Shown piece after piece: positions 17,404 through 27,508 of a stretch of 64,000 bases of DNA. A model generated the notes under the pieces. That model ran no database searches. It saw only the letters and a program-made list of their open reading frames with translations, and had not been told where the DNA came from. Position 1 is the first letter of the stretch, and every line of letters starts with the position of its first letter. The stretch comes from Corallincola holothuriorum (lineage in GTDB: Bacteria > Pseudomonadota > Gammaproteobacteria > Enterobacterales > Neiellaceae). Where the stretch lies: NCBI RefSeq assembly GCF_003336225.1, contig NZ_QPID01000009.1, positions 123,036 to 187,035 on the forward strand, in the 5' to 3' direction. Both the position numbers and the translations under genes were made by a program.

Positions 17404-17433
17404 AGCTGAGCATCTTGTTGACGATGCTCAGCT
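17404..17433. terminator. Bidirectional hairpin terminator
   Basis: A perfect 11-bp stem AGCTGAGCATC / GATGCTCAGCT with an 8-base loop lies between the convergent 16601 and 17470 genes. Only short T runs flank it. Confidence 0.6.
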
Positions 17434-17469
17434 TATTCGTTGATGTTCTATTTGTTATAGAGCACCCAT

Positions 17470-18384
17470 TTAGAAAATCGCTTGATAGAGCAGACCTGCA
17501 CTGACAGCCATGCCTAATACGACCACCAGAAAGGCTATAATCATTTGATTCTTAAACAGTGATTTTAGCAATACTACTTCAGTTAAGCTTGCTCCGGCAC
17601 TGCCAATAATAAGCGCCATAACTGCCCCAAGCCCCATGCCCTTTGCAGCAAGTGCTGCGCTTAAAGGGATCACGGCTTCAGCCCGAACATAGAGTGGAAT
17701 ACCAATCACCGCGGCAACTGGAATAGCAAAAGGGTTACTGTCACTGGCGACGCTAGCAATGAGTTCTGCAGGCATAAAACCATAGATCGCTGAGCCAATC
17801 GCAATACCTCCCATCAGGTAGGGCAGGACTTTTTTAAAGTCGCTCCAGGTCGAACGCCAAATAGTTAGCCACTTACTTTCCGACTTCGCTTTTCCGCAGC
17901 ATGCTTTAGATGTCTTAGGGGTGTCATACGCTTCTGGTTTGACATATTTTTCAAATCCCAACTGCTCTAACGCTACGCCAGCGATGATAGAAACAGCCAT
18001 CGCAATGATGAAGTAGAAAAGGGCCACTTTGACCCCAAAGGTCACGGCGAATAAGCCAATGATGATTGGATTGAGTAGAGGGCTGGCAAATAGAAAGACC
18101 ATCATGGTGCCAAATCCTGCTTTGGCCCTGAGTAGCCCTTTCAGAAAAGGGATGGTGGAGCAGGAGCAAAACGGCGTGATGGCTCCAAGAAATCCTGCAA
18201 TTAAGAAACCTTTGCCATTGCGGCTGCTGAGAATGCTTTGGATCCGTTGTGGTGGGATCACGGTCTGTAAAGCGCCGACAGCATAGCTGATGACTAGGAA
18301 CAGTAAGGTCAGTTCCAGACTAAGGAACAGAAACATGTTGAGCGTATCCATCAACATGGTTTGGTCTATTGAAAAGTTTAGCAT
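17470..18384 (-). CDS. Permease of the ArsP / YraQ (DUF318) family
   Basis: A 304-residue protein with about eight hydrophobic segments. The family signature TPFCSCSTIP (about 70-79) is present, followed by the family's GTMMVFLFASPLLNP, and repeated in the second half by a GIPLYVRAEAVIPLSAAL segment. A cytoplasmic loop contains KACCGKAK (about 160-167), a Cys pair that could bind metal or metalloid. ArsP members export organoarsenicals; others in the family have unknown substrates. The divergent ArsR gene and two operator-like repeats in the gap suggest metal- or arsenical-induced expression. The exact substrate is not established. Confidence 0.85.
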   Translation of the reverse strand: MLNFSIDQTMLMDTLNMFLFLSLELTLLFLVISYAVGALQTVIPPQRIQSILSSRNGKGFLIAGFLGAITPFCSCSTIPFLKGLLRAKAGFGTMMVFLFASPLLNPIIIGLFAVTFGVKVALFYFIIAMAVSIIAGVALEQLGFEKYVKPEAYDTPKTSKACCGKAKSESKWLTIWRSTWSDFKKVLPYLMGGIAIGSAIYGFMPAELIASVASDSNPFAIPVAAVIGIPLYVRAEAVIPLSAALAAKGMGLGAVMALIIGSAGASLTEVVLLKSLFKNQMIIAFLVVVLGMAVSAGLLYQAIF

Positions 18385-18403
18385 CGGGTATGCATCTCAA
18401 TCT

Positions 18404-18477
18404 ATATTTCTAGAATAATGGAAATATAATTATATCAACATGGTCAGGTCAAGATATTTCTAGTAATATCGAAATAA
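18404..18477. promoter_or_regulatory. Two ArsR-type operator repeats between permease and arsR
   Basis: ATATTTC-N10-GAAATAT at 18404-18427 and ATATTTC-N10-GAAATAA at 18454-18477. Both left arms continue TAG and their start points are exactly 50 bp apart. They lie in the gap between the divergent permease and arsR genes and are the obvious candidate binding sites for the ArsR protein. Confidence 0.7.
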
Positions 18478-18547
18478 GATATGGCGAAGTATGCCAATTA
18501 CGCTTGTGAATAGTGCCACAATGACCGCTGTATTTGAGGAGATCCTG

Positions 18548-18850
18548 ATGACCATAGAACAAGTCGCTAAGGCGCTAAAAGAGCTCGGGCATCCAACACG
18601 TCTTGCTATTTATAAAGGAGTGGTTAGAGCGGGTGAACAGGGAGTTGCTGTTGGTGTATTGCAGGAGGCGTTAGGGGTACCGGGGTCCACTTTGTCCCAC
18701 CATATCTCTAGTTTGGGCTCTGCAGGGCTTATTTTTCAGCGTCGAGAAGGGCGAACCTTGTACTGTGTTGCGGAATATCAACAATTGCAGTCGGTCATCG
18801 ATTTCTTACAAGATGAGTGCTGTATCGGTGAGTATGAGCAATCTAAATAG
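18548..18850 (+). CDS. ArsR-family metalloregulator
   Basis: A 100-residue winged-HTH repressor. The start at 18548 (MTIEQVAKALKELGHPTRLAI, in parts MTIEQVAKAL and GHPTRLAIY) has GGAG 7 bases upstream. An earlier in-frame ATG at 18491 would add 19 residues unlike the family. The recognition helix is in VPGSTLSHHISSL. A C-terminal Cys pair in DECCIG (about 92-97) could serve as thiol ligands for arsenic-type inducers. It is divergent from the ArsP-like permease gene and most likely represses that gene and itself through the two inverted repeats in between. A weak hairpin TGTGGGCG/CGCCCATA follows at about 18857-18893. Confidence 0.88.
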   Translation: MTIEQVAKALKELGHPTRLAIYKGVVRAGEQGVAVGVLQEALGVPGSTLSHHISSLGSAGLIFQRREGRTLYCVAEYQQLQSVIDFLQDECCIGEYEQSK

Positions 18851-19111
18851 CGTGCGGTGTGGGCGCTTGTTTAGCGTACGGTTAACGCCCATACGCTCTT
18901 TCGAGGCTGATGCTCGGCTCTGAGCCAGATAATAACCTCAAAAAAATCTGTGAGTTAGTGCGCTTATCCCAGTGATTTATTGGTTTACCTAACTACCAAA
19001 CAACTATACTCAGTGCTGAATTATCTGCTGCGTTTTGGGTGGCTCAAAGTCCCCAAGGGTGGTGTTTGAAACTAGCATCCTATATGCGGAGGTTGGTTGA
19101 TTGGAGAGGGC

Positions 19112-22100
19112 ATGCGGATCAGCATAAAGGCGACCCATTTTGTCGTGGTTTGTCTCGGTTACATACTACTGGCTAACTTGGGCTCGTACTTTGCTATACC
19201 ACCCAGCCCCGCCAGTGCAATATGGCCTGCAGCAGGTTTTGCTCTGGCCACTGTTCTGCTATTCGGCCGGATTGCTTGGCCTGCTATTTGGCTGGGTTCC
19301 TTCTACGTTACTCAGCAGATTAATTGGGGTGCGCTCAGTTGGGGGAGTTTCCTTCTCCCCGCTACTATGTCGCTGGGGGCGACCTTACACGCAGCTGTTG
19401 GTGCTGCGCTGGTTCGCCGTTTTGTTGGTTTTCCAGATCCCTTGCTTAAGCAAAGCAAAATCATTCTGTTTACCCTGTTAGTTGGGCCGGTAAGTACCCT
19501 TATATCGTCGCTGATCGGCGCGACCGCTTTGACTGGGTTTGATGTGATCCCCGCTGAAGCGTGGCGCAGCAGCTGGTTGACCTGGTACACCGGTGATTGT
19601 ATCGGTGCTTTGCTATTTGCGCCGTTCACCTTGCTGGTTTTGGGTGGCGAGAAAGTCTTTGGTCGTCACCGGCGGCTCTTGGTGGTGTTACCGACACTGA
19701 TTACCTTCTTGTTGGTGACCTGGAGTTTTAATCTGAGCCGGCAAGCCCACCAAGAAAAGCTGACTTTGGAACGTGAAGCTGCTTTTCAGCAGTTACATGC
19801 TGAAGTGGTAAAAATGTTGGAAATAAGTGCCGAGCCTTTGTTGTCTCTCACTGCCTTTTTTCAATTTTCAGAAAAAGTTCGTCGAGAAGAGTTTGTTCAT
19901 TTTGTTACCGTGATCCGTCGCAACTTACCGGCAATAAAGGCGATATCCTGGGTGCCTAGAGTCACTCATGCTCAGCGTCAGGCGTATGAATCGCAGGCGA
20001 TCCAGGCGGGTTTTAAGGATTATCAGTTTACCCAGCTTAATGATAACGGTGTGATGGTGCGTCGACAGCCGGCTGATGTTTACTACCCGATATTTTATAA
20101 CGAGCCATATATTGGCAACGAAAAGGCATTGGGTTTGGATCTGCTGTTTCACCCGCTGACGAGGGGGGTGGTGAGTCGAACTATCCAGCAATCTGAACTT
20201 AGCATTACACCGCCAATTCAGCTGGTGCAAGAGACAGGTACAAGTTATGGCTTCTTATTACTTTATCCTGTGTGGCTGCATGGTGAGGAGCAGGGCGAGT
20301 TTGCAGATGGCTTGGTTGAAGCGGTCTTTCGTGCCAACGATCTGTTTGCTGACTTAACTGTGCAGGCCGAACAGCTCGGCTATGTTTTCAACGTCGATGA
20401 CATTACTGATGGGGAACAAAGAGCGCCGTTGGTGGCGAGGGCTGGAGTTGATGAACTGCCCATTTTTCAACAAGTGATACCTATCCATAATCGGCAGTGG
20501 CAGTTAAGTTATTTTCCTAGAACGTCTGCTGTTACTGCAAAAGATGATTGGTTCAGCTGGTCCACTCTGGTTTTGGGGATGCTGTTTACAGGCTTATTGC
20601 AGCTATTCGCATTTGTGATGACGGGAACCAACGCAGTGATCAGCAAAACCGTGGTGGAGCGTACCGAGCAGATGCGCATGGCGAAGGAGGAGGCTGAGCG
20701 GGCAAATGCCGCCAAATCACAGTTCCTTGCCAACATGAGTCATGAGATCCGCACGCCGATGAATGCCATTATCGGTTTAACTGAGCTGTTGCTCAGCGAT
20801 AAGCTGTCATCGAACCAACGCAAGCGTTTAGGTCAGGTTAAAGTTTCTGCCGATACCTTACTTCAGTTGCTAAATGAGTTGTTGGATATGGAGAAGATAC
20901 TCTCTGAGCAGCTAGAAATAGAGCAGGTATCCTTTTCATTAGATGATGTGATGCTCAAAGTCGATGCGCTGTTTAGTAGTGCAGCGCAACAGAAAGGCAT
21001 TCAGTTTTCGATCGAGATTGACGATGTGCCAGCGAATTTGGTGGGAGATCCATTAAGACTGGCGCAGGTGTTGTTTAACCTGGTTTCCAACGCCTTGAAA
21101 TTTACTGAACAGGGAGAGATCAAGTTACAGGTGAGCGGCCGAGCGTTAGCCGATGAACGTTGGCAGCTGACGTTTGCTGTGACGGATACAGGCATTGGCA
21201 TTGCTGACGAGGCGATAGCAAATTTGTTTCAGCCCTTTACGCAGGCTGATGCGTCTATGGCAAGATTGTACGGTGGCAGTGGCTTGGGGTTGAGTATAAG
21301 CCAGCGCTTGGTGAACCTGATGGGGGGAGCGATAGAGATCGATTCCCAGCAGGGTAAAGGCAGCTGTTTTCGATTCAGCCTAGCGTTGCTGGCAGCAGAC
21401 GATCAAGCGAATGATGCTGCCGGGGTGACACCTGCCAGCGTTGATCTGTCAGTACTCGCCGATAAAGATGTTTTGATTGTCGATGATAATGGTGTCAATC
21501 GAGAGATCCTGGAGTCGCAACTACAGGCGCAACAGGTGCGGGTGTATCAGGCTGAGGATGGGCCTGCCGCATTGGCTGCACTCCATCAACAACGCTTCGA
21601 CGCCGTATTGTTAGATATTCAGATGCCAGGTATGGATGGTTATGAAGTGTGCCGACAGATCCGATTGAACCCGAGATTGACAGAGCTACCTGTGATTGCT
21701 GTGAGTGCTAATGTCATGAAGGCCCATCGGGAGCAGGCCTATCAACAGGGCTTTAATGACTATATTACTAAGCCGATTGAAGGCGACCGTTTGTACCCAA
21801 CATTGGCCTACTGGTTAGAAGGTGAGCCCAGCGACAAAATTCATCTGGCTGAAACATTGGTAGAGCCAGAGCGGGAAGAGTCGTCGCCGATCGACCTCGC
21901 TGCAGGGCAAGCTATGGCAGCTCTTGATGCTGAAGCAGGAAGCGTGCGCGCCGGAAATGAAGCGCTGTACCAACGTTTGCTAGCGATGTTCGTTGATGAC
22001 TTCTGTGACTTCTCGGTGCAACTACAGCAGCAGTATCGCGTTCAGAACAGAGAAGAGATGATCAATCTTTTGCATCGTTTGAAAGGGGTGAGTGGCAATC

Positions 22101-22474
22101 TGTGTGTGGAGGAAGTCGCAGCGCTCAGTGCGGCATTTGAGCAGCGTTATTTAGATGACGGCGAACTGGATGACGATGAGGTGCAACGCTTGTGTAACGC
22201 TTTACAGCGTGCATTTGCTGCGGTTGAGGAGTACCTGCTTACGGTTAAACAGGAGGAGGTTGTCGATACTTCGGTTCAACCCCTGGAGACACTGCTTTCC
22301 GAGCTGCGCCAATCATTACAGCAATCGGAATATATTGATGAAGATATGTTGCAGCAGGTGTCATTAGCATTGGCCGCTAATAATATTGATGGCAGTGCAC
22401 TATTGACCGCCATTACGCACATGGATGAAACGTTGGCGTTGCAGCTACTGGATGAAATAGTAGCTGCAACGTAA
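19112..22474 (+). CDS. MASE1-CHASE hybrid sensor histidine kinase with receiver and HPt domains
   Basis: A 1120-residue membrane kinase; ATG 19112 is used, with GGAG just upstream (TTG 19097 is also possible). Domain order: MASE1 multi-span sensor (about 10-205), CHASE extracytoplasmic domain (about 235-400, including PVWLHG), a further membrane span near 470-495, HisKA with [10 protein letters not shown] and phospho-acceptor His544, HATPase ([26 protein letters not shown]), a receiver with DD near the start, Asp835 in [11 protein letters not shown] and the KP near its end, then an HPt domain with HRLKG and His988. This is a complete internal phosphorelay needing a separate output regulator, which is not seen nearby. 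The signal is unknown. Confidence 0.93.
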   Translation: MRISIKATHFVVVCLGYILLANLGSYFAIPPSPASAIWPAAGFALATVLLFGRIAWPAIWLGSFYVTQQINWGALSWGSFLLPATMSLGATLHAAVGAALVRRFVGFPDPLLKQSKIILFTLLVGPVSTLISSLIGATALTGFDVIPAEAWRSSWLTWYTGDCIGALLFAPFTLLVLGGEKVFGRHRRLLVVLPTLITFLLVTWSFNLSRQAHQEKLTLEREAAFQQLHAEVVKMLEISAEPLLSLTAFFQFSEKVRREEFVHFVTVIRRNLPAIKAISWVPRVTHAQRQAYESQAIQAGFKDYQFTQLNDNGVMVRRQPADVYYPIFYNEPYIGNEKALGLDLLFHPLTRGVVSRTIQQSELSITPPIQLVQETGTSYGFLLLYPVWLHGEEQGEFADGLVEAVFRANDLFADLTVQAEQLGYVFNVDDITDGEQRAPLVARAGVDELPIFQQVIPIHNRQWQLSYFPRTSAVTAKDDWFSWSTLVLGMLFTGLLQLFAFVMTGTNAVISKTVVERTEQMRMAKEEAERANAAKSQFLANMSHEIRTPMNAIIGLTELLLSDKLSSNQRKRLGQVKVSADTLLQLLNELLDMEKILSEQLEIEQVSFSLDDVMLKVDALFSSAAQQKGIQFSIEIDDVPANLVGDPLRLAQVLFNLVSNALKFTEQGEIKLQVSGRALADERWQLTFAVTDTGIGIADEAIANLFQPFTQADASMARLYGGSGLGLSISQRLVNLMGGAIEIDSQQGKGSCFRFSLALLAADDQANDAAGVTPASVDLSVLADKDVLIVDDNGVNREILESQLQAQQVRVYQAEDGPAALAALHQQRFDAVLLDIQMPGMDGYEVCRQIRLNPRLTELPVIAVSANVMKAHREQAYQQGFNDYITKPIEGDRLYPTLAYWLEGEPSDKIHLAETLVEPEREESSPIDLAAGQAMAALDAEAGSVRAGNEALYQRLLAMFVDDFCDFSVQLQQQYRVQNREEMINLLHRLKGVSGNLCVEEVAALSAAFEQRYLDDGELDDDEVQRLCNALQRAFAAVEEYLLTVKQEEVVDTSVQPLETLLSELRQSLQQSEYIDEDMLQQVSLALAANNIDGSALLTAITHMDETLALQLLDEIVAAT

Positions 22475-22501
22475 CGAGATAATTTTTTCGGACGATCGGT
22501 C

Positions 22502-22855
22502 TCAGTGTCTTACTGGCTCTGTGGCTGTTTGTCTCAAGCCTAATTGTTCTAACAGCTGTTTAGTACTCGCTTTAATCAGTGGGTTTTGCTGCAGTGCCGC
22601 GCCAGCCAACTGAAATCGCCCGGTCAACGCTTCAACCTCGTGAGCTTCAAGATCCCAAGTCCGCAACCAGCCTGACTTCACTATGCTTCCCGGTTGCCAT
22701 TGTCCGCTGTTGTCTGACTCGACTTCCCCTACTAACAAATAATGGTGAAGTGATGGGTCGTCCATCTGCTGTTGCAGCATGGCATCATTAATGTCGGTTA
22801 GTTCAAAGATGGTCCAATGCTTGAGTCGCGCGACATATTTATGGTCTAGTTCCAT
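22502..22855 (-). CDS. Hypothetical protein
   Basis: A 117-residue, soluble, acidic protein that I do not recognise. AGGAG lies 8 bases before the ATG. The N-terminal half (YVARLKHWTIFEL, HHYLLVGEVESD) looks like a small alpha/beta domain with several Trp residues; the C-terminal third is helical and Gln/Leu-rich. It is convergent with the hybrid kinase gene with a 27-bp gap and no obvious terminator. There is no signal peptide or membrane segment. Confidence 0.65.
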   Translation of the reverse strand: MELDHKYVARLKHWTIFELTDINDAMLQQQMDDPSLHHYLLVGEVESDNSGQWQPGSIVKSGWLRTWDLEAHEVEALTGRFQLAGAALQQNPLIKASTKQLLEQLGLRQTATEPVRH

Positions 22856-23112
22856 GGCTATTCTCCTGCGGTTAGCTGTTGCCAGGTTGATGAACTGCCA
22901 ACGTGAATCGCTATTTGAAAATGCATGTGCTGTCTAACAGCATAGTTAAATATAGGGCAGTCATTGATTGACAGCCCGCGAGCGTCGAACTTCGCTGCCT
23001 CTTGGCGGTCAAAATGGCTCGAATTAGTTGTTATATCAAAAGCCCTGTTGTTTGAGCTTGCTATGCTTTTAAATCAGTCTTCTTTCTCTTTTTGATCACT
23101 ATGGAGTGATGC

Positions 23113-24006
23113 ATGACCGTATCTTCTTTGGCCCAAGCGGGCATCTTAGCCGCCGTTCCTGCAGCTGGCTGTTATCTGACTTTTTCTCTACGGAGTACGG
23201 AGACGCTTTGCACGGATCTACAAGCGCTGGCGGCGTCAGCCGATGGCGAAGCTTGTGTGGTGGGTATAGGTTTGGCTACGCTGAATGCGCTGAACGTCAC
23301 GGTTGATGGCATGAAAGAGGTGGCTGCGTTGACGGGGGTTGGAGTCTCCTCTCCTGCGACACCTGCCGCCTTGTGGTGCTGGTTGCGTGGTGACGAACGT
23401 GGCGAGCTGTTGCACCGCGCCCGTGAGATCGAAACGATGCTTGCCGGTAGCTTTGAGTTGCAGCAAAAAATCGACGGCTTTAAACATAAAGAGGGGCGGG
23501 ACCTGACCGGCTACGAAGATGGCACAGAGAACCCTGAGGGAGAGGCTGCTGTGGCTGCAACTTTACTGGCCAGTGAGCAACCTGGACTGGCGGGCAGTAG
23601 TTTCGTGACTGCACAATTGTGGCGGCATAACTGGCGTGAATTTGATCAGATGACGCAGGGGGCTAAAGATGATTGTATTGGCCGTCGGCAGAGCGATAAC
23701 GTTGAGTTTTCTGAGGCGCCCCCTTCGGCACATGTGAAGCGCACCGCGCAGGAAAGCTTCACCCCGGAAGCCTTTATGTCCCGTCGCTCAATGCCATGGT
23801 CAGATCCCCATGGCAGTGGTTTGATGTTTGTCTGCTTTGCTAACAGCTTTTATCCCTTTGAAGCGCAAATGAAACGGATGCTGGGGTTGGAAGATGGCAT
23901 TGTTGATGGATTGTTTAACTTTAGCCAACCTCAAGGCACCGCTTACTTCTGGTGTCCGCCAAAGTCGAATCAAGGTGGTCTCGATTTGACTGCGTTGGCT
24001 TTGTAA
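23113..24006 (+). CDS. DyP-type haem peroxidase (YfeX-like)
   Basis: A 297-residue dye-decolourising peroxidase. The distal GxxDG motif is present as GYEDGTENP (about 137-145), and the proximal haem ligand is likely the His of SAHVKRT (about 206-212). The C-terminal FCFANSF-like strand and FNFSQPQGTAYFW are typical. There is no Tat or Sec signal, so it is probably cytoplasmic, like YfeX-type members. It oxidises organic substrates with hydrogen peroxide. A lipoprotein gene starts 20 bases after its stop, suggesting cotranscription. Confidence 0.88.
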   Translation: MTVSSLAQAGILAAVPAAGCYLTFSLRSTETLCTDLQALAASADGEACVVGIGLATLNALNVTVDGMKEVAALTGVGVSSPATPAALWCWLRGDERGELLHRAREIETMLAGSFELQQKIDGFKHKEGRDLTGYEDGTENPEGEAAVAATLLASEQPGLAGSSFVTAQLWRHNWREFDQMTQGAKDDCIGRRQSDNVEFSEAPPSAHVKRTAQESFTPEAFMSRRSMPWSDPHGSGLMFVCFANSFYPFEAQMKRMLGLEDGIVDGLFNFSQPQGTAYFWCPPKSNQGGLDLTALAL

Positions 24007-24025
24007 TTCGTTCGCGGAACCAGCA

Positions 24026-24775
24026 ATGCCTTTCTCCCGTTGCGCCTCAATTATTGGCGGCTTGCTTATTGCGCTGTTTGCAATCGTTGGCTGTGAGCCA
24101 TCCTCTAAGTTCGAGTTGCCGCCAGATAAGTCATCGTTGGTCGGTGCATGGTTGCGTACCCAACCCGCAGGCGATGGTTACGAGGGGATTGTATTAGAAG
24201 CTGACGGTCGTGCATCCGTCCTCGGTATAGGCTCGGTGCAAGCGGCGCATTGGGATTGGGAGAATGGCTCTATATTGTTGGCTGTCTATGAAGACAATAC
24301 GGCCGTTGAGTTGACCACAACGGTTAAGCGGATGATGGTGGTGGAGTTAGATCGTCACACCATGACGTTAGAAACCCAATCTGATTACTTTTCAGGTGTC
24401 TATTTGCGTCGCGATGATGCGGTTAGCCGTATTGTTGGGCGAGTGGTGTTGCCGGTGGCGCAGCTGGAGAACGATTCAACGCTAACGTTTACATTAGAAA
24501 GTGATGGTGCCGTGGGGGCTGAGTCCCATCGTTTGCTGTCGCATAAACTCCGCATTCATAGCAAACAAGCTGACGGCACTGTGCCGTTTTCGCTCTATTT
24601 TGTGAATGCGGATCTGCAGCAAGGGTATGACTACCAACTTGTGGTTGAGTTGGCAGACGCTGGCGGGCGACATCATCATCACGCCAAGCATTCTGCCGCG
24701 ATCAATCGCAACGGCGATCCCGATCCAGAACTGTTGGTTAATTTGGTACCTGTTGAGGTGAAATCACAAGGATAA
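24026..24775 (+). CDS. Lipoprotein with a C-terminal YbaY/YscW-like domain
   Basis: A 249-residue putative outer-membrane lipoprotein; the lipobox AIVGC places the modified Cys at about residue 23. Residues about 35-125 form a small beta domain (LVGAWLRTQPAGDGYEG) of the lipocalin-like or META-like kind. Residues about 135-225 resemble the YbaY/YscW lipoprotein domain (GRVVLPVAQLENDSTLTFTL in parts, VPFSLYF, YQLVVEL). A His-rich GGRHHHHAKH run (about 214-223) might bind metal. It follows the peroxidase gene by 20 bases and ends 5 bases from the convergent avtA stop. Role unknown. Confidence 0.65.
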   Translation: MPFSRCASIIGGLLIALFAIVGCEPSSKFELPPDKSSLVGAWLRTQPAGDGYEGIVLEADGRASVLGIGSVQAAHWDWENGSILLAVYEDNTAVELTTTVKRMMVVELDRHTMTLETQSDYFSGVYLRRDDAVSRIVGRVVLPVAQLENDSTLTFTLESDGAVGAESHRLLSHKLRIHSKQADGTVPFSLYFVNADLQQGYDYQLVVELADAGGRHHHHAKHSAAINRNGDPDPELLVNLVPVEVKSQG

Positions 24776-24780
24776 CCGCG

Positions 24781-26034
24781 TTATTTGTCATGCTCAGCGT
24801 AGATGGCTTTGATCTCAGCGGCGAGGATTGTGACGGCTTCATCGAGTACCTCTTCTGACTGGGCGTAAGAGAGGCGAACACACTCCTGCTGATGGCGCCA
24901 GTCACTCTGCAAACCTGGAAAGAAATGTTGTCCTGCCACCACGACTAAGCGCTTCTCTTTGAGGCGCAGGTAAAGTGCTTGTGAACTGATGGGCAGATCT
25001 TTGAACCACAACCAGAGAAAGATAGCGCCTTCTGGTTTGTGGATCCGGAATCGTGGATCGTCAATCGCCTGTTTAAGCTTTGCCGCCAAATAACATGCTT
25101 TATCATGATAGTAGGGCTGTATTAACTCATTACTGACTTTCACTATCTCGCCACTGCTTACCATCGATTCGGCGATGACAGGACCGATATTGCCAGGCGC
25201 CAAACTCATTACGCCAGAAAGATTGGCTAATGTTTTGATGATGTTGGGAGCGGCGACTATGATACCGCAGCGCGCCCCAGGCAGTCCGAGTTTAGATAAG
25301 CTGAGACAGAGGATCACATTGTCATTAAAGGGCAGTTTAAGCTCTGAAAACACAATGTTGGGAAATGGCGCACCATAGGCGCAATCAAGTAGCAGGGGCG
25401 TGTTGGCAGCCTGACATCTACGATCCAGCTCTGAAAGTTCTGTTTCGGTTAGGACATTGCCTGATGGATTCGTTGGACATGATGTGACCACCAATCCGAT
25501 ATCTTCTGTAATATCTAGCTGTTCAAAATCGATCTGGTATTTGAATTCGCGGTTATCTAAAAGATTAATTTGCGGCTTAATGCTGGTGAAAATGTCATCT
25601 TTAACCCCGAGATCGCTGTAACCAATATATTCCGGTGACATAGGTAACAGGATCTTTTTCAGCGAGCCATCCTCACGCTGTCCAGCGAACAGGTTGGCCA
25701 GGGCAAAGAAAGCGCTCTGTGAACCGTTGGTCAGGGCAATATGCTGTGGCTGTATCTCGCTGTCGAACACACTAGAAAGTAACTCTGCCAGATGTTGGCG
25801 AAAGCTATCTTTACCGAGCGGCCCGGCATAATTACTTAGTCCTTCCAGCAGAGTTTGATCTTCGGCAGCCGCTTCGATTTGGCGTTGAAAAAGTGCCTTA
25901 ACGGCGGGTATTTGTGCCGGATTACCACCACCTAGCATCAACATCTGGTCGTTTTGCACCCCTTGATTGAGGTCTTCCATTAACGATGAGATGGCAGAGG
26001 GCTGGCTAAATTTCTTTTCGAAGTGACTGGGCAT
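24781..26034 (-). CDS. avtA: Valine-pyruvate aminotransferase AvtA
   Basis: A 417-residue fold-type I PLP enzyme that interconverts valine and pyruvate with 2-oxoisovalerate and alanine. Marks: LGGGNPAQIP near the N-terminus, YAGPLGKDSFR (about 69-79), SCPTNPSGN (about 185-193), the PLP lysine in CLSLSKLGLPGARCG (about 244-258) and EGAIFLWLW (about 340-348). Length and the internal insertion pattern match AvtA of E. coli and Vibrio rather than AspC-type enzymes. It is a single gene, tail to tail with the lipoprotein gene. Confidence 0.93.
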   Translation of the reverse strand: MPSHFEKKFSQPSAISSLMEDLNQGVQNDQMLMLGGGNPAQIPAVKALFQRQIEAAAEDQTLLEGLSNYAGPLGKDSFRQHLAELLSSVFDSEIQPQHIALTNGSQSAFFALANLFAGQREDGSLKKILLPMSPEYIGYSDLGVKDDIFTSIKPQINLLDNREFKYQIDFEQLDITEDIGLVVTSCPTNPSGNVLTETELSELDRRCQAANTPLLLDCAYGAPFPNIVFSELKLPFNDNVILCLSLSKLGLPGARCGIIVAAPNIIKTLANLSGVMSLAPGNIGPVIAESMVSSGEIVKVSNELIQPYYHDKACYLAAKLKQAIDDPRFRIHKPEGAIFLWLWFKDLPISSQALYLRLKEKRLVVVAGQHFFPGLQSDWRHQQECVRLSYAQSEEVLDEAVTILAAEIKAIYAEHDK

Positions 26035-26243
26035 GGCTGATCTGAGTAGTTAAAACTACAGCTTAGTGGTTATTGTTGGCTAAATCGATGATTAGTCCGA
26101 CGTTTCGGTGGAGTGATAGCCATGGCTGTTCTAGTCTTTAATGCAGCAGTGAGAACAGATGATGTTACCAATGCCGCTCTTTTTCTGCCTTTTATGTGGC
26201 AGACCATTCGTCTGAGTTAGCTCGAGATTAAAGGAAGTATGTT

Positions 26244-26897
26244 ATGCGAAATGTGTTTTTTGCTCTGATGTCCCGCATGCAAAACATCCAACGCTGGAGT
26301 AAATCGAATCCTACCCGCTCTGAAAATGTTGCTGAACACAGTTTACAGGTTGCGATGTTTGCGCATTGCCTAGGAGTGATCCGCAATACAGTTTACACAG
26401 ACCGCCCTCAGGTAAATGAAGACAAATTAGCGACCCTGGCCTTGTTTCACGATGGCCCGGAAGTGTTGACCGAAGATGTGAATAGCCTGATTAAGTACAG
26501 TGATAACAGAATGCTAAATCTATGCCGCGAAATGGAACATATCGCTTGCGACATGATGGTAAACACGGTGCCGGAGGAGATGGCTGATATCTATCGACCG
26601 CTAATTCAACAGCATGAGCAGGGCAGTGAAGAGGGGCTATTTGTTAAGGCGGCCGATATTTTGTCTGCTTATGCTAAGGCATTGTCAGAATTACGGGCAA
26701 ACAATACTGAATTCAAAGGAACGAAAGAGAAGCTCGATAAGGTGTTGGCTGACTATTGTGAACGTCTGCCGGAGGTTGGCTACTTTATGGAGAAATTTAT
26801 GCCTTCTTTTATGCTGACTATTGATGATTTAGTGGATGCGGCGTTTATGCCCAGTGATGGAGAGCAGAAAGCGTTGCATCGACGCCGAGTTATTTAA
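26244..26897 (+). CDS. yfbR: 5'-deoxynucleotidase YfbR-like HD-domain hydrolase
   Basis: A 217-residue HD-domain protein that should dephosphorylate 2'-deoxynucleoside 5'-monophosphates. The metal-binding residues are visible: His in NVAEHSLQ (about 32), HD in FHDGPEVL (about 68-69) and Asp in KAADILSAY (about 137), plus Arg-Trp (QRW, about 16-18) that contacts the sugar in E. coli YfbR. The segment after HD reads GPEVLTEDVNSLIKY instead of the very conserved ASEVLTGDLPTPVKY, keeping the catalytic Glu and Asp but changing the loop. AAGGAAG lies 6 bases before the ATG. It stands alone. Confidence 0.85.
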   Translation: MRNVFFALMSRMQNIQRWSKSNPTRSENVAEHSLQVAMFAHCLGVIRNTVYTDRPQVNEDKLATLALFHDGPEVLTEDVNSLIKYSDNRMLNLCREMEHIACDMMVNTVPEEMADIYRPLIQQHEQGSEEGLFVKAADILSAYAKALSELRANNTEFKGTKEKLDKVLADYCERLPEVGYFMEKFMPSFMLTIDDLVDAAFMPSDGEQKALHRRRVI

Positions 26898-26990
26898 CTT
26901 CACTTTGTAACCTGAATAGCGACCACTTTGGTGCTGGCGCACAATGGTGGTGCGGCACTGCTGTTTTGTAGCAGTATGTGCCACAGGATA

Positions 26991-27014
26991 AAAAAACCGC
27001 CATTAAGGCGGTTT
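26991..27014 (-). terminator. Rho-independent terminator of the CBM48 gene
   Basis: Read on the minus strand, AAACCGCC-TTAAT-GGCGGTTT is followed by TTTT. It lies 26 bases beyond the stop of the minus-strand gene at 27040. A longer imperfect hairpin (about 26952-26983) may end yfbR transcription on the plus strand. Confidence 0.8.
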
Positions 27015-27039
27015 CTATCCTGAGGTGGTACTCAGTGAT

Positions 27040-27363
27040 CTACTCAGAAACACTGATGACCGAGTTATCTCCACCCATGGGGCTAGGACGATAACTTTCA
27101 GCTTCCCAATCGTTATCAAATACTTCCGTACCGTCTTCTTTAACCAAGCAGAAGCGGTATTCATAGTCTGCTTTTTCATCTGTTGGCAGATTGACGGTTG
27201 CCTTGAAATGACCTGCTTTCAAGCCTTTCATCGGTTCGCGCTGCCAACCGTTGTGTTCACAAAGTAAGTAAACATCTTTGGCGTCTTGAGCGGCCTCTTT
27301 GCTTACTTCAAAGGTTACCTTTACTACAGGCTTTGATTTTAGGAACTGCTTCTTAACGGACAT
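27040..27363 (-). CDS. Isoamylase N-terminal (CBM48/E-set) domain protein
   Basis: A 107-residue single-domain protein; ATG at 27363 has GGAGG 9 bases upstream, and is preferred to the in-frame 27399. The CBM48-type Ig fold is shown by VKVTFEV, the typical VYLLCEHNGWQREPM (about 33-47), the ADYEYRFCL strand and FDNDWEAESY near the C-terminus. In larger enzymes this domain binds alpha-glucans or AMP-kinase glycogen. Stand-alone members are widespread in marine gammaproteobacteria but have no assigned role. Its terminator is at 26991-27014. Confidence 0.85.
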   Translation of the reverse strand: MSVKKQFLKSKPVVKVTFEVSKEAAQDAKDVYLLCEHNGWQREPMKGLKAGHFKATVNLPTDEKADYEYRFCLVKEDGTEVFDNDWEAESYRPSPMGGDNSVISVSE

Positions 27364-27508
27364 AGTGATGCCCCTCCATTTAGCTAACTTAGGATCCATT
27401 TCTCGGCAAAATGACTTAGCAACAGTGTAAGTACAAATATTGAATTTTTCATTACACCGGTCAAATTCCCATCATTTTAGTGTAATTATTCATCATTCGT
27501 GCCAAAAC

